A stretch of DNA of 64,000 nucleotides, taken from positions 310,001 through 374,000 of the forward strand of contig CANXME010000542.1 in NCBI GenBank assembly GCA_948144175.1, in the 5' to 3' direction. Shown here piece by piece: positions 51,511 through 62,500 of the stretch (position 1 is its first letter; each line of letters opens with the position of its first letter). The DNA is from Closterium sp. NIES-65 (lineage: Eukaryota > Streptophyta > Zygnematophyceae > Desmidiales > Closteriaceae). A program made the position numbers and the translations under genes. Below the pieces are notes generated by a model. The model was given only the letters and a program-made list of their open reading frames with translations. It made no database searches and was not told the DNA's origin.

Positions 51511-53870
51511 ATTTTGCGCAAAGGCAATCGGGGGTCGCACTGTACCAACAAGTCGCCGGACCACCGACACGCAACCAAACCGTATCTCCACCCGTCGTCT
51601 TCAGCACTTGACAAGATCCTGTGCGCATTCCTACAAAGAACAGCAATGGGAAAATCAAGGTTTCAACTTGTATGGTGTGTTGTGGACCACCGCAAATCAG
51701 CCGTCACTATCACTACTTCCGAAGCTGGGACAACATGTTTCGAGACCCACCAAGGGAGACAATGATCCAACTTATTACGAGCTGAGATTTGGGCAAATTC
51801 CATTTGACTAGGAAGTGCCACACTGGATCTCGGGGTCACCAGCTGCACGCGTCACATTAGACGATGAGGGATGGAGCAGTAAGCAAGACAATGACATGGA
51901 ATAGCACATCACACGGTTCATCGAAAACATTGCAAGAAAGAAGTACGGCATCAACAAGTGGTACTTGGACAGCTGCTGTGGTCAACACATGGTTACCTCC
52001 GGCCGCTTCATCCTCAACAGCGAAGAGATCATCAGCGACATGGCGGTCACTGTTGCGAACAATCAATCCATATGGCCAAAGATCCTTGAGAGATCTAGCT
52101 TGAGTTTAAGGACACAAACGTTTCAATTAATATCAGCGATGTGGTCGTGGTTTCGAGTCTTCGCTTCAATCTTCCCTCCGCCACCCAGCTGACGAAGTGT
52201 GGTGTCCAGCTTTAGTCACACAAGATGGAGATTCATTTTATCTACAAGGCCACCCTCCTCGGAAAGGCAAGAAGCGAAAATGGTGTGTTTAGCTTACCTT
52301 CGACTCACCTGGGAACATGGGCGACAGAGACCGTATCCTCGCCTTGAACCACCCGCACATCCCTCGCCGCCTGCAAGGACTTCTCCCTTTGAGATAGACT
52401 TGGAAAAACCAAGCACAGACACATGTCGTTCGCTGGCCATCCCCATTGCTTCAACATTGAATCTTGCAGATACAGGACTAGAAGCAGTTGAAGAAGTTGT
52501 TACAAGTACACGAGTATGGGGATAATGAATCTGGCGAAGAGTCGAGCAACCTATAGGTTGGGGCATGGCTACAGGTTGGGGCACAGTAGACGTCAAATGG
52601 CAATGCACAAAACAGGCTGGGGACCTCTTAAGGCAAGCCACTGACACCGAAGAAGGATGGGACGGCACAACTCAACATCCTGCAAACACCAAAGAACAAG
52701 AACCAGAGGTCACTGAGTCGCGCGAGAAGACATCATCGTCAACGTGTAAGAACATGCACCACAATTATCTCCTCCTAAAAAACAAATTATGCCCCAGTTT
52801 GGACATCACCTCATCCCGGTCAAAATCGACGGAAACATCTACTACGGTCTTGACATAATGGGAGCACCCATCAGTAACGTCGCCGACGAAGGCGTTGTCA
52901 TTTAGTACGAAGAAGATCGCGGTCCTAGCAAAGCTCCAACTCGCAACTACTCCATGTAACGACTGACATAAGAACCATCAGCAATTGTGACGATGTGTTT
53001 CGGGGAATGAGGCTCGAGAATCGTTGTAGCCATCCAAGTTCTTGTACCAAACCTACAAAAGAAACAAGTTCAGCGACATTAGAGACATTAGCTTAGGAGA
53101 AGGAAATGTACGATCGCATACGCAAATAGCGTCTGCCTGGAAGCGACGCTAGCGCTAAATGATTAGAGCCGCTGTACAAGGTCTACATCGACTTTTGTGT
53201 CTTACCGCTTGCGGACGGGGAGTACTATACTATCACCTTCGTCGACGCAGCCACCCAAATTGTTTGGGCCGCAAATGTCTCTAGTTGCAAACTCACCTTC
53301 AAATGCTTCTACATGTGGGTGAAAATGGCACTCACACAATTCAAGTGAAAGAATTTATAGGCGTTTCAGACATACAGAGCAGTAGAGTACGTCAGTAAGA
53401 TGTTTTGGAAGTTTTGTGTAGAGAAGGAGGATAAGAGGATGATCTCGCTACCCTACGCTCACAAGCAGCAAGGTTTGGCTGAAAGGACCAACAGGAGCCT
53501 CGCGACAAAAATGAGGGCCTTCACGAAGTAGTCAAATGTGCCAACCGTTTGTTGGCCCTACGCAATGGCCCATGCACAATATTCTTTCCTCGAAGGCCTT
53601 GCCCAACAACAACTCAACCTTCAAGGAGTGGATGGTACAGTACCGGCCCCACACTGCCCGAACAAGAAATTTTGAAGAACGAGCCAAATGGAGCATCCGC
53701 CTTGTCATTGAAAAGGTGTCACCATGCATGTAACATCCTTGACTTCACCACCCACCAAGTCACGCATTCACGTGACTTCATCTTCTACAAAAGGCTCACG
53801 CTGCCACTGTTCCGCCCACAATTCACTGCACAGCAAGCACCAAGCAACATTTATTAAGGGGGGCATAGTA
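51511..53870 (+). pseudogene. protease and integrase of B2
   Basis: KWYLDSCCGQHMVTSGRFILNS (about 51957-52020) matches the unusual DSC protease motif of B. Integrase remnants: VYIDFCVLPLADG (about 53180), ISLPYAHKQQGLAERTNRSLA (about 53440-53505), and VTHSRDFIFYKRLTLPLF (about 53755-53810). Many stops and frameshifts. RT is absent. Confidence 0.75.
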
Positions 53871-54095
53871 ACGCAAACTATCATGACGAAATTGACATAG
53901 CATAACAAGTGCCACAAGGTTAAATCGGAACGGGCCATGCTTCATCCCCGTTACAGCAGACTTCGGCACACGAATGTTCATCCCAGCCAACACCAACTCG
54001 AACAAAGCAGCACAAACTCAACGCAAATATGAAAGTGTTGTGCACTCACCCATCGAAGAAGACCCAACTTGGACGCTTCTCGCGACACCATTTGT
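53871..54095 (+). other. tail of B2 without recognisable coding
   Basis: Sequence after the integrase C-terminal motif; no frame or family feature could be assigned before the N2 LTR. Confidence 0.4.
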
Positions 54096-54688
54096 TGTTG
54101 GTACAACCCCATGGTTTGCACTCGGGTTGTTGTCCTTGTGCGTGGATGCGTGTGTGCATGGAATGGTCTAAAGGCATGAAATAATATATTTCATGCATAT
54201 TTTAATATAGGACTGATAATTCATAATGTTAAATGTGTTTATAGAATCAATAGCGAGTTATCGCTAGTCGCGTGTCTCGTCGCCGTTTGCGTTTCGTCTG
54301 CTTTTTCTATTTTGTCGTGACTCAAACATTAGGCATTCAGCAGACTATCACGTGTGTACAGCTGACTGTCGAGAACTCATGGATGAGTTTATGGTGAAGA
54401 ACTACAGCCGTGCTTTCAAGACTCAAATGATTTCAAAGCTCGCCAAAAGGGTAAACTTCAAGTTAGTGAATACAATTACATTATAATGTGTAGTGTAACA
54501 TTTCTCTTGGTTTAGGCCCTCGTGGAGGGTAGTTTCGAGACCCTTCGTGGAGAAGCCCAAGCTCAAGGCCAACCTCATGCAACCAAGGGTGTTTGGCCTT
54601 GACAAGTTCAGCGGTGACAACTTCACTAAGAGGTCTTTCAAGATCGAGAATATATTCGACCATTATGACCTGCTAGAGGTGATGGAAG
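54096..54688 (+). mobile_element. Family II fragment N2, LTR fused to gag start
   Basis: From TGTTGGTACAACCCC it follows the N1 LTR to GAGACCCTTCGTGG (about 54550), then jumps to gag sequence matching 10583 onward (GAGAAGCCCAAGCTCAAGGCC). The LTR 3' part, primer site and ATG region are missing. It ends at TGATGGAAG, cut by the M LTR. It is more diverged than N1. Confidence 0.85.
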
Positions 54689-54809
54689 TGTCGGAACTAT
54701 GCTCTAGGCTGTAGTGGGGCACTCCTTATGGGGTACAACCCAGTTAGGTTTTGATATACCACCCCTGTATTGCTATCATTATAGTCATTCATTTTCCTAC
54801 TTTCTGACA
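54689..54809 (+). repeat. 5' LTR of M
   Basis: 121 bp, TGTCGGAACTATGC to CTTTCTGACA, with the GTAGTGGGG and GGGTACAACCC motifs of Family I. Limits rest on TG/CA tips and the primer site. Confidence 0.82.
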
Positions 54810-54839
54810 TGGTTTCAGCGCAGGTTCCCTAGTGGGAAC
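54810..54839 (+). promoter_or_regulatory. primer site and hairpin of M
   Basis: TGGTTTCAGCGCAGG (54810-54824), then GTTCCC-TAGT-GGGAAC (54824-54839), a perfect 6-bp stem with a 4-base loop. An AGGGCCCACC box follows at about 54846. Confidence 0.8.
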
Positions 54840-55558
54840 GTTTTTTTAGGGCCCACCACGATAGTTTTTTCTGCCCTGCCAGAAGCGCGCCTCGCGCCTG
54901 CCTCACCTGCGCCATCGCGCGCCCTGCCCTACTGCCGCCCATCGCGGCCCTGCCCTAACAGCCCGTCGCGGCCCTGACCTAGCCGCCCGTTGCGGCCCTG
55001 CCCTGTCGCTGCCCATCGCGGCCTGACCTAGCCGCCCGTGGCGGCCTGACCTTGCTGCCCGTCACGGCCCTGCCCTGCCACCACTCGTCGCGGCCCTGCC
55101 CTCAGCCGCTCGTCGCGGCCCTGCTCTACCGCTGCCCCGTCGCGGCCCTGCCCTGCAGCCGCATGGTCGCGGCCCTGCTCTACCACCGCCCCGACGCGGC
55201 CCTCCCCTGCAACCGCCTTGTCGCGGACCTGCCCTGCTGCCGCCCCGTTGCGGCTCTGCTATGCCGCTGCCTCGTTGCGGCCCTGCCCTACAGCCGCCCC
55301 ATTGCAGCCGTAACCTAACCGCCCGTCGCGGACCTGCCCTGCCCCTGGTAAGCGCCCGCCCTGCTAAGCGCCCGCCCTGCTAAACACGCCGCCGCGCCCG
55401 CATGCCAGCCGAGCCGCGCCACCCAGCCGAGCCGCGCCGCCGAGCCGAGCCGCGCCACCCAGTCGAGCCGGGCCGCCCTGCCAAGCCACGCCGCTCTGCT
55501 GGACCGTGGCGCCCTGCCCTACTGCGTTACTACTGCTCCTCTTGCTGCTACTGCCGCC
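54840..55558 (+). repeat. GC-rich repeat leader of M
   Basis: Repeats around CGTCGCGGCCCTGCCCT with CCGCC- and GCAGCCGC-type spacers (about 54910-55340), then GAGCCGCGCC units (about 55400-55480). It fills the space from primer site to ATG. Confidence 0.85.
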
Positions 55559-56745
55559 ATGGCTAGCCCTAGTGTTCTTACCTTCGATGCTGAGGGTCGT
55601 GCGGTAGATTTCGAGGTTTGGGTAGATGACCTGCAGCTCTATCTTTAGTGCGACTCTAGGAACGGAGTCTCGCCTTTCGATCACACATCCGGTGCCTCAA
55701 TTGCACCTGACGCCATTGCTGACAGTACAGTTCGCTCGCAGTGGACTACCCGTGACGCTGTTGCTCGCCTTGCTGTTCGTAGTCACCTGCCGCTTGCTGA
55801 GCGCGCGCACTTTGGCCAGTACAAGACTGCTAAGTCTCTGTATGACGTTGTCGTTGCGCGCTACTCCTCCCCTGCCACTGCTGCCCTCAGGTGCCTCATG
55901 CTGTCGTACTTGTTCCCTGACCTGGCCGCCTTTGCCACAGTCGCTGACCTCATCACCCATCTCCGCACTAGTGACACCCGCTACAGCGCTGCGCTTCCCT
56001 CCGAGTTTTGCGCCAAGAACCCCCCCCCCCCCCCATGTACATCACCCTCTTCTACCTCGTCACCTGTCACCCTGACTCTCTTCGCTCAGTCAGGGACCAC
56101 TTTCTCTCCCTTTGCCCCACCAAGCTCACCAACGACCTGCTCGAGGAGCGCCTCACTGCAGCTGAGACTAGCATAGTCGCAATAGGAGCTTCTCGAAGCG
56201 AACCTCACGCCCCTTTCTTTGAGGGGTGTTCCCCCGTCCCCCTTTTGCTCTCTGTTGCTTCTGCTGCTGCTGTCGACCTGGTTGGCACCGAGGAGGTCGG
56301 GGCTGCGTCTACTCCTAGTGGGAGGCGCCGCAACGGCAAGGGCAAGGGGGGCAAGGGTGGTGGAGGGGACGGCGGGGGCGGCGGTGGTGGCAGTGGAGGA
56401 GGCGGAGAGGGTGGGGGTGGAGGTGGGGGTGGTGGCGGGAGTGGGGGCGTCGGTGGCGGCGGTGGAGGTGGTGGAGGCAATGGCAGCGGCAGTCGGGGTG
56501 GTGGCGGTGGTGGTGCTGGTCGGAGTGGAGCCGCGCAGCGTGGAGGCTTTGGCGGTAGCCAGCGACAGCAGCAGTCGCGTTCCCGTGAGGCCCCGTTGCC
56601 CCAGCAACTTCGTGAGTGGTACGCTGGGCGTGGGAGGTCTGGGGGTGCTGGTCCGTACGCTTACGTTCTCCGCACCGGCGAGCGCCGTGGGGAGACGTGC
56701 GGGCTGCCACATACGACGCAGCGCTGTTTCGTGCCGCCTTTCTGA
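55559..56745 (+). pseudogene. gag of M
   Basis: ATG 55559 reads MASPSVLTFDAEGRAVDFEV, a TAG follows at about 55646, then HFGQYKTAKSLYDVVVARYS. A run of 14 C at 56021-56034 moves the frame, after which MYITLFYLVTCHPDSLRSVRD and a glycine-rich RNGKGKGG tract (about 56330-56530) follow. The knuckle is YAYVLRTGERRGETC then GLPHTTQRC (about 56655-56728), where the first Cys is Tyr. Confidence 0.85.
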
Positions 56746-58500
56746 CGCCTAGCGCGCACATAATCCTGACGCCACTGAGCTCCCTCGCTGAGCTGATATT
56801 CTTAAGTCTGGTGTTGCTATCTTTGATCTTGATTACGATGCTATCCTTGCTGCCATGTATGCTGTGACTATTAGTGCTGAGGGTGACTAACACCTGTGTG
56901 TGCCGCCCGGCCCAGGTAAAGAGGCTGCTGCTCTAGGTGCTAGTGAGTCTGCTGCTCCACGTGCTAGTGAGTTTGCTCTCTCTGGTTCTGCGCGTGCTAA
57001 GGCCTTGCACACCGTCACGCTTGAATCAGGTGCTTCCCGCTCCTTCTTTCGCAAAAGCACCACACTCATGCCGCTTAGTCTCCCTGGCGGAACCCTCTAG
57101 AGGCCCAGTCCTTGCGCACTCCTCTACGGTTCTGTCGTGTCCGGCGGTCCCGTCTGGCTCACTGTCGGGTCTTCACCTCCCCTTGTTCTCTAGGAACTTG
57201 GTGAGTGGAGCTGACCTCCAGGACGTGTGGGTTGACCAGTTCACTCCTGGAGGTCAGCGGGTGACCCACTTTATGTGTACTAGGACGGGCCGCCACCTGG
57301 CCACGTTCACCCGTCGGCCAGGGTCGAGCCTGTACACACTGACTACTAAGTCTCCTCCGGTTGCTGAGTCTGGTCAGGTAGTTGTGTCGAGTCAGGTGTT
57401 TGCTGCAGCGTCCACGTCTGGTCCGGAGTGTGCCCTCTGCTCGTGTCGTCTCCTGTCACACCAGACTCTCCTTTGGCACCACCGCCTTGGTCATCCCTCC
57501 CTGCCTCATCTCCGAGGTATGGCCTCCTGTGTCCTTGTCACTGGTCTCCCCCAGTCTCTCCCTCCCCTCCCCCCGGGGCCTGCCCCTACCTGTGTTCCTT
57601 GCGTCGAGGGACGGCAGCGCGCGGCTCCTCACTCCTCCGGGTTTCCTCCGACGAAGGCTCCCCTGCAGACTCTCCATATGGACGTGTGGGGCCCAGCCCG
57701 CATCCGTGGACAGGGTCACGAGCGTTACTTTCTGCTGGTCGTTGACGACTACTCGCGTTACACCACAGTCTTCCCCTTGCGCCGCAAGGGTGAGGTCACT
57801 GAGGTGCTGATCATCTGGATCCGCGCAGCCCTTCGCCAGCTCAGCAAGAGTTTTGGCTCGGACCTTTCTGTTCTGCGTCTGCAGTGCAACATAGGTGGAG
57901 AGTTTTCCTCGGACCTTTTGCGGGCCTTCTCATGTGTGGAGGGCATCCACCAGACGCTCACGCTTTCGGCCTCCCCACAGCAAAATGGGATTGCTGAGCG
58001 CCGCATTGGCATGGTCATGGACGTCGCTCGTACGTTCATGATCCATGCGGCTGCTCCCCATCTTCTGTGGCTGTTCGCGGTCAAGTAGACTGCGCATCAC
58101 CTCAACCTCCAGCCCCGTGTCTCCATGCCGGAGACCACACCTGCTCTACGGTAGACGGGGAAGGTTGGCGATGCGTCTGCGTTCCGTGTCTGGGGATCTG
58201 AAGCTTTTGTCCGCGATTCTTCCGAGGACAAGCTGTCCTCTCATGCTGTTCCCTACGTCTTCCTTGGCTTCCCCCCTGACGTGCCTGGTTGGCAATTCTA
58301 CCACCCCACCTCGCATTGTATTCTGTCCTCTCAGGACGTCACGTTTGACGAGTCGGTTCCTTACTACAGTCTCTTCCTCTCTTCCCCTACCACACTGCCC
58401 CTCTCCCCCACCTCCTGCTCTTCCTAGCACCAGGTCCTCCTCTGGTAGACCCCCTCCCCCCTCAGGGTCCTGCCCCCTCAGGTGTGTCCCAAGTAGACGC
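56746..58500 (+). pseudogene. protease and integrase of M
   Basis: Protease motif TLESGASRSFF (about 57018-57050) has Glu for the catalytic Asp. Frame 56937-58088 carries LLWHHRLGHPSLPHL, HMDVWGPARIRGQGHERYFLL, then LQCNIGGEFSS (Asn for the second integrase Asp) and PQQNGIAERRIG. A TAG follows at 58086-58088, and the C-terminal part continues in another frame to about 58480. Confidence 0.88.
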
Positions 58501-58519
58501 TATTGAGTCTGTCTAGGTA

Positions 58520-59174
58520 GCTGTTGACTCTGGTGCTGCTTGGGGTGCTGAGCCTGCGGATGCGGGGCCTGGGGGTGCTGAGCCTGAGCGTGCGGAGCCT
58601 GGGGGTGCTAGGCCTGTGGTTACTGAGTCTGAGGGTGCGGAGCCTGGGGGTGCTGAGCCTTGGGTTGCTGAGTCTAAGGGTGTGGAGCCTAGGGGTGCTG
58701 ATCCTGAGCGTGCGGAGCCTGGGGGTGCTGAGCGTGAACGTGCTGAGCCTAGAGGTACTTCGTCCTGTGGAGGTCCTACGGGTGTCTTGTCACGGCGGGA
58801 GCTCCTTTCTCCACAGCAGCTGCGCAAGTGGTTTGCTCGGCGCTGGAGCCGTGCTCCTGGAGCTAGGGGGGCTGCTGGTGCTAGAGGTGCTGCTGGTGCT
58901 GGAGGTACTGCTGATACTGTAGCTGCTGGAGGTTCTGGAGGCGCTGGTCCCGGAGGTACTTGTACTGGAGGTACCAGAGCTGCTGGAGCTCGAGGCGCTG
59001 GAGCTGTTACTGCCGGAGGTGCTGCTGGAGGTGGAGCTGCTGGAGGTGCTGGAGCTGATCGTGCTGCAGGAGTTGGAGCTGGAGACCCTAGAGCTAAGGG
59101 TACTGGTGCTGTTTCTGCCGGTTCTGGAGGCGCTGCGCAGCCGCGGCCATACTTCGTTCCACTCCTTCATCAAG
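58520..59174 (+). pseudogene. G-G-A-E-P linker of M
   Basis: Frame 58616-59197 and neighbours encode GGAEP, ERAEP, VEPRGA-type units (about 58540-58770), then RELLSPQQLRKWFARRWSRA and a GAGGA-rich part up to PRPYFVPLLHQ, where L interrupts. The last codons of the frame after 59174 come from L and are not native. Confidence 0.8.
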
Positions 59175-59306
59175 TAAGAAAGTTAGAACGAGAATGAAAG
59201 ACTATGAAATGAAGTGGGTACAAATATGAAACCCTAATTGTGTTGTACCCCCTATGGGATACCCCACTATAGCCTACAGAAATGAGTAAGCTACAATGTT
59301 CTGACA
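59175..59306 (-). repeat. 3' LTR of L
   Basis: 132 bp, plus strand TAAGAAAGTTAGAACG to AATGTTCTGACA. It resembles the K LTR; the outer tip is TA where TG is expected (the CA end on the minus strand is changed to TA). Confidence 0.8.
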
Positions 59307-59518
59307 CACCCCCATAGGCAAAGTGGGGGAGAACAAGGGGTCACAAGACCAGTCAAGCAAAGCAAAGCAAAGCTCAGGGTGGATCACAAAGTCACCACAC
59401 ATTCCGAGCACAAGTTCAAGGGCCACAAGGCCAGTTCACATGCAAGATCATATATAAAGATATACAAGAGTCAAGCGAGCAAGAGCAAGAGTATATATAG
59501 CAGAAGGTACAAGCAAAG
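59307..59518 (-). promoter_or_regulatory. polypurine hairpin and conserved 3' UTR of L
   Basis: Minus strand CCCCCACTTTGCCTATGGGGG adjoins the LTR. The segment between it and the stop at 59519 matches the equivalent of K, G and C3 outside any frame. Confidence 0.7.
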
Positions 59519-62500
59519 TCAAGAAGTGAGCAAGTGAGGCAGGACAGACACAAGACCCAACTGCGTGCAACAATGCTGATGATCACAAGGCGCAAGTGCC
59601 TTGGTGAAGACATCAGCAGTGTTGGCCTCAGAGGCCACGTACGCAAGTCGCAACTGTCCACGCTGCTGTAGCTCACGAGCAAGAAAGTAGCGGAGAGCAA
59701 TGTGCTTTGTCCTGTACTCCAGTCGCTGCTCTCGACACAAGGCCAGCATGGCCTTGTTGTCTACGTACAGGACTGGAGGAGAACGAGGCGGCTCTCCAAG
59801 GTCGGTCAGCAGGTAGGTGAGCCAGCGTAACTCCTGTGCAGCCATAGCCCCAGCGTAGATCTCAGCCTCACAACTGGAGCCGAGAACAGAAGACGAGCGG
59901 GTAGCCCGCCACGAAACAGAGCCGGAACCAAGGCTGAAGGTGTAACCCTGTGACGACCAGTGCGTAGCCTGGTCGTCAGCCCAAGAAGCGTCTGCGTGCC
60001 CAGTGAGGACCACTGGACTGCGCCCTCCAAGCACTAGCCCCATGCCTGACGTACTGCACAAGTAGCGCAACACCCTCTTCGCTGCAGCCATGTGCTCTGG
60101 TCGGTGTCTCCCAGGAGCAACATAGCGTGCGAGAATGCTAAGAGGGTATGCAAGGTCAGGTCGTGTGCAGGTCATCAGGTACATGAGGCAGCCAACAAGC
60201 TCTGCATACGGGCCACTCGACTCTACGGACTCATCCGAAGGCAGAGCTGAGAGCGAGTGGCGAGTAGGCAGAGGAGTGGCCTGAGGCGAGGAGTACGTGA
60301 AGCCGAAGCGCTGAAGGACCTGCTGCACCATGTGTGACTGAGTCAGGGTAATGGTGCGGCGTGCTCTGTCCCGGGTGATCTGCAAGCCAAGGTAGCTGCG
60401 CAGTTCACCCAGGTCAGCGCACGTGTGTCTCTTCTGCAGCTCGGACTTCACGTAGGCGAGTCCAGCAGTGTCAGCTGTGGCAAAGACCAAGTCGTCGACG
60501 TACACGAGGATGTAGAACGGCGGCAGAGAGGTGTCGGTGCGCAGAAACAGCGACGGGTCTGCAGTGGAGGGAGCAAACCCAAGTGCCGCCAGCGTAGTCC
60601 TCAGTGTGTCGTGCCACTCACGTGGCGCCTGGCGGAGACCGTAGACTGGACGCCGGAGACTCCACTGGGTACCAGGAGGGAAAGACCCAGTGAAGCCAGG
60701 TGGGCGACGCAGCCAGATCTCCTCGTGCAGGCTGCCCTGCAAGAAGGCGGTGCTGAAGTCGAGAGAGTGCAGCTCGTAGTCACGATGAGCAGCAACGTGC
60801 AGCAGAACCCGAAGAGTGGTCATCTTCGGGGTGGGGGAGAAGGTCTGAAAGTAGTCAACCCCCTGCCGCTGACTGAAGCCACGAGCCACGTAACGCGCCT
60901 TGAAGACAGGCGGAGAACCCGGCGGCCGCTTCACCCTGAAAATCCACATGCCACTGACGATGTTCGCCCCAGGAGGGGGAACAGCGTCGACGTAGGTGCC
61001 TGTGGACTTCCAGGAAGCCATCTCTGCATCCATAGCTGCCTGCCACTGAGAGGAGTAGGGACCCTCTATCGCCTCCGCGTAAGAGCGCGGAGTCGGGATG
61101 TCTGGTGCATCCGGGTCTCCCTCAGGGGCTAGCAGTACAGACGCGAGATGAGGTGAAGCGGCGGCCAGACACTGGAACTCCTCCTGCCTGTCGTCAAGGA
61201 CGTCCGTGCCAAGGGCACACTCACCCCCGACGGACGGAGGACAGGCAGACTCAGACTCAGCGACAAGACTGGCAGCGTAGTCTAGGCGACAGCGAGCAGC
61301 AAAGTCGACAAGCTCAGTGACAAGGGCAGACGCAGCAGACGACTCGAAGGAAGGGTCAGTGACAGCAGTAGCAAGGAGACGCGTGACAGTAGGACTGGCA
61401 GCACGAAGAGAGTCCGACTCCGGGTCAGCAAGAGCAGGAAGAGAGGAAGCAGGAGGAGAAGGCAAAGGGGCACGCAGAGGAGCAGTGGACGGACGCAGTG
61501 ACATCCGGTGCGTGCCAGGGACAGGAGGAGGACGCTGACGCGACCCGCGACCACTAGCGCGCGCAGTACGAACAGGCGACGCAGGACGAGATGCAGGCTC
61601 ACGACGCTCAGTAAGACCTCCAGTCGGACCACCGTAGGGAGAAGGAGCAGGCAAAGGGGAGGCAGGCTGTAGCTGTGGCTGTGACTGGACAGGCCGTGGA
61701 CCCTCTAAGGGAGGAGGAGGAGGACCAGGAGAAGGTGTAAGACCAAGAACCTGCTGCAGGAGCGGAACGAAGTACGGTCGGGGCCGCGCGGCGACGCCAG
61801 AAACAGCAGGGACAGCACCAGTACCCCCAGCAGGAGTACCCGCTCCAGCAGCACCTCCAGCAGCACCCCCAGTAGCTCCAGAACCTCCAGCAGCACCACC
61901 AGGAGCACTGCCAGGCGGACCGCCAGCGGCAGTCTCAGCGCCAACACCCTCAGCAGCACCAGCTCCAGGAGAACCCTCAGACCCAGTAGCTCCAGCACCC
62001 ACAGTACGAGCACCTCCGGGACACTCGGCAGCAGTACCCTCTGCCGCCGAAGAACCTCCAGCACCAGCAGCGCGCCTCCAGCGCCTAGCAAACCACTCAC
62101 GCAGCTCCTGTGGGGAGAGTGGCTCTCGGCGAGACGAAGCACCTCCAGGCAGAGCACCCCCAGGCACAGCACCCCCAGGCACAGCACCCCCAAGCACAGC
62201 ACCCCGAGGCTCAGCACCCCCAGGCTCAGCACCCCCAGGCTCAGCACCCCCAGGCTCAGCACCCCCAGGCTCAGCACCCCCAGACTCCGCACCCCCAGGC
62301 TCAGCACCCTCAGGCGTAGCACCTCCAGTCTCAGCGACGACAGGCCCATCTCCCGCAGCAGCACCAGAGTCACCAGTGACCTCGACAGGCTCGACCGTGT
62401 CTACCTGGGACACACCTGAAGGGGCAGGACCCTGAGGGGGGAGGGGGTCTACTGGGGGGGGACCTGGGACCAAGAAGAGCGGGGGCAGGGGGAGGGACGG

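Larger units (their letters stand above)
54689..59174 (+). mobile_element. Family I element M, cut by L
   Basis: 121-bp 5' LTR, primer site, leader, gag, protease, integrase and the start of the linker on the plus strand. L is inserted at 59174/59175 in the glycine/alanine-rich linker; RT lies beyond the window if it survives. Coding parts have stops, shifts and changes of catalytic residues. Confidence 0.9.

Noticed and set aside
55559..59174. Gag-Pol of M as a working gene
   Set aside because: It has a stop near the gag start, a C-run frameshift, and lost catalytic Asp residues in protease and integrase.
59307..59518. Envelope or additional gene after RNase H in element L
   Set aside because: Only about 200 bases of untranslated sequence and the polypurine tract lie between the stop and the LTR.
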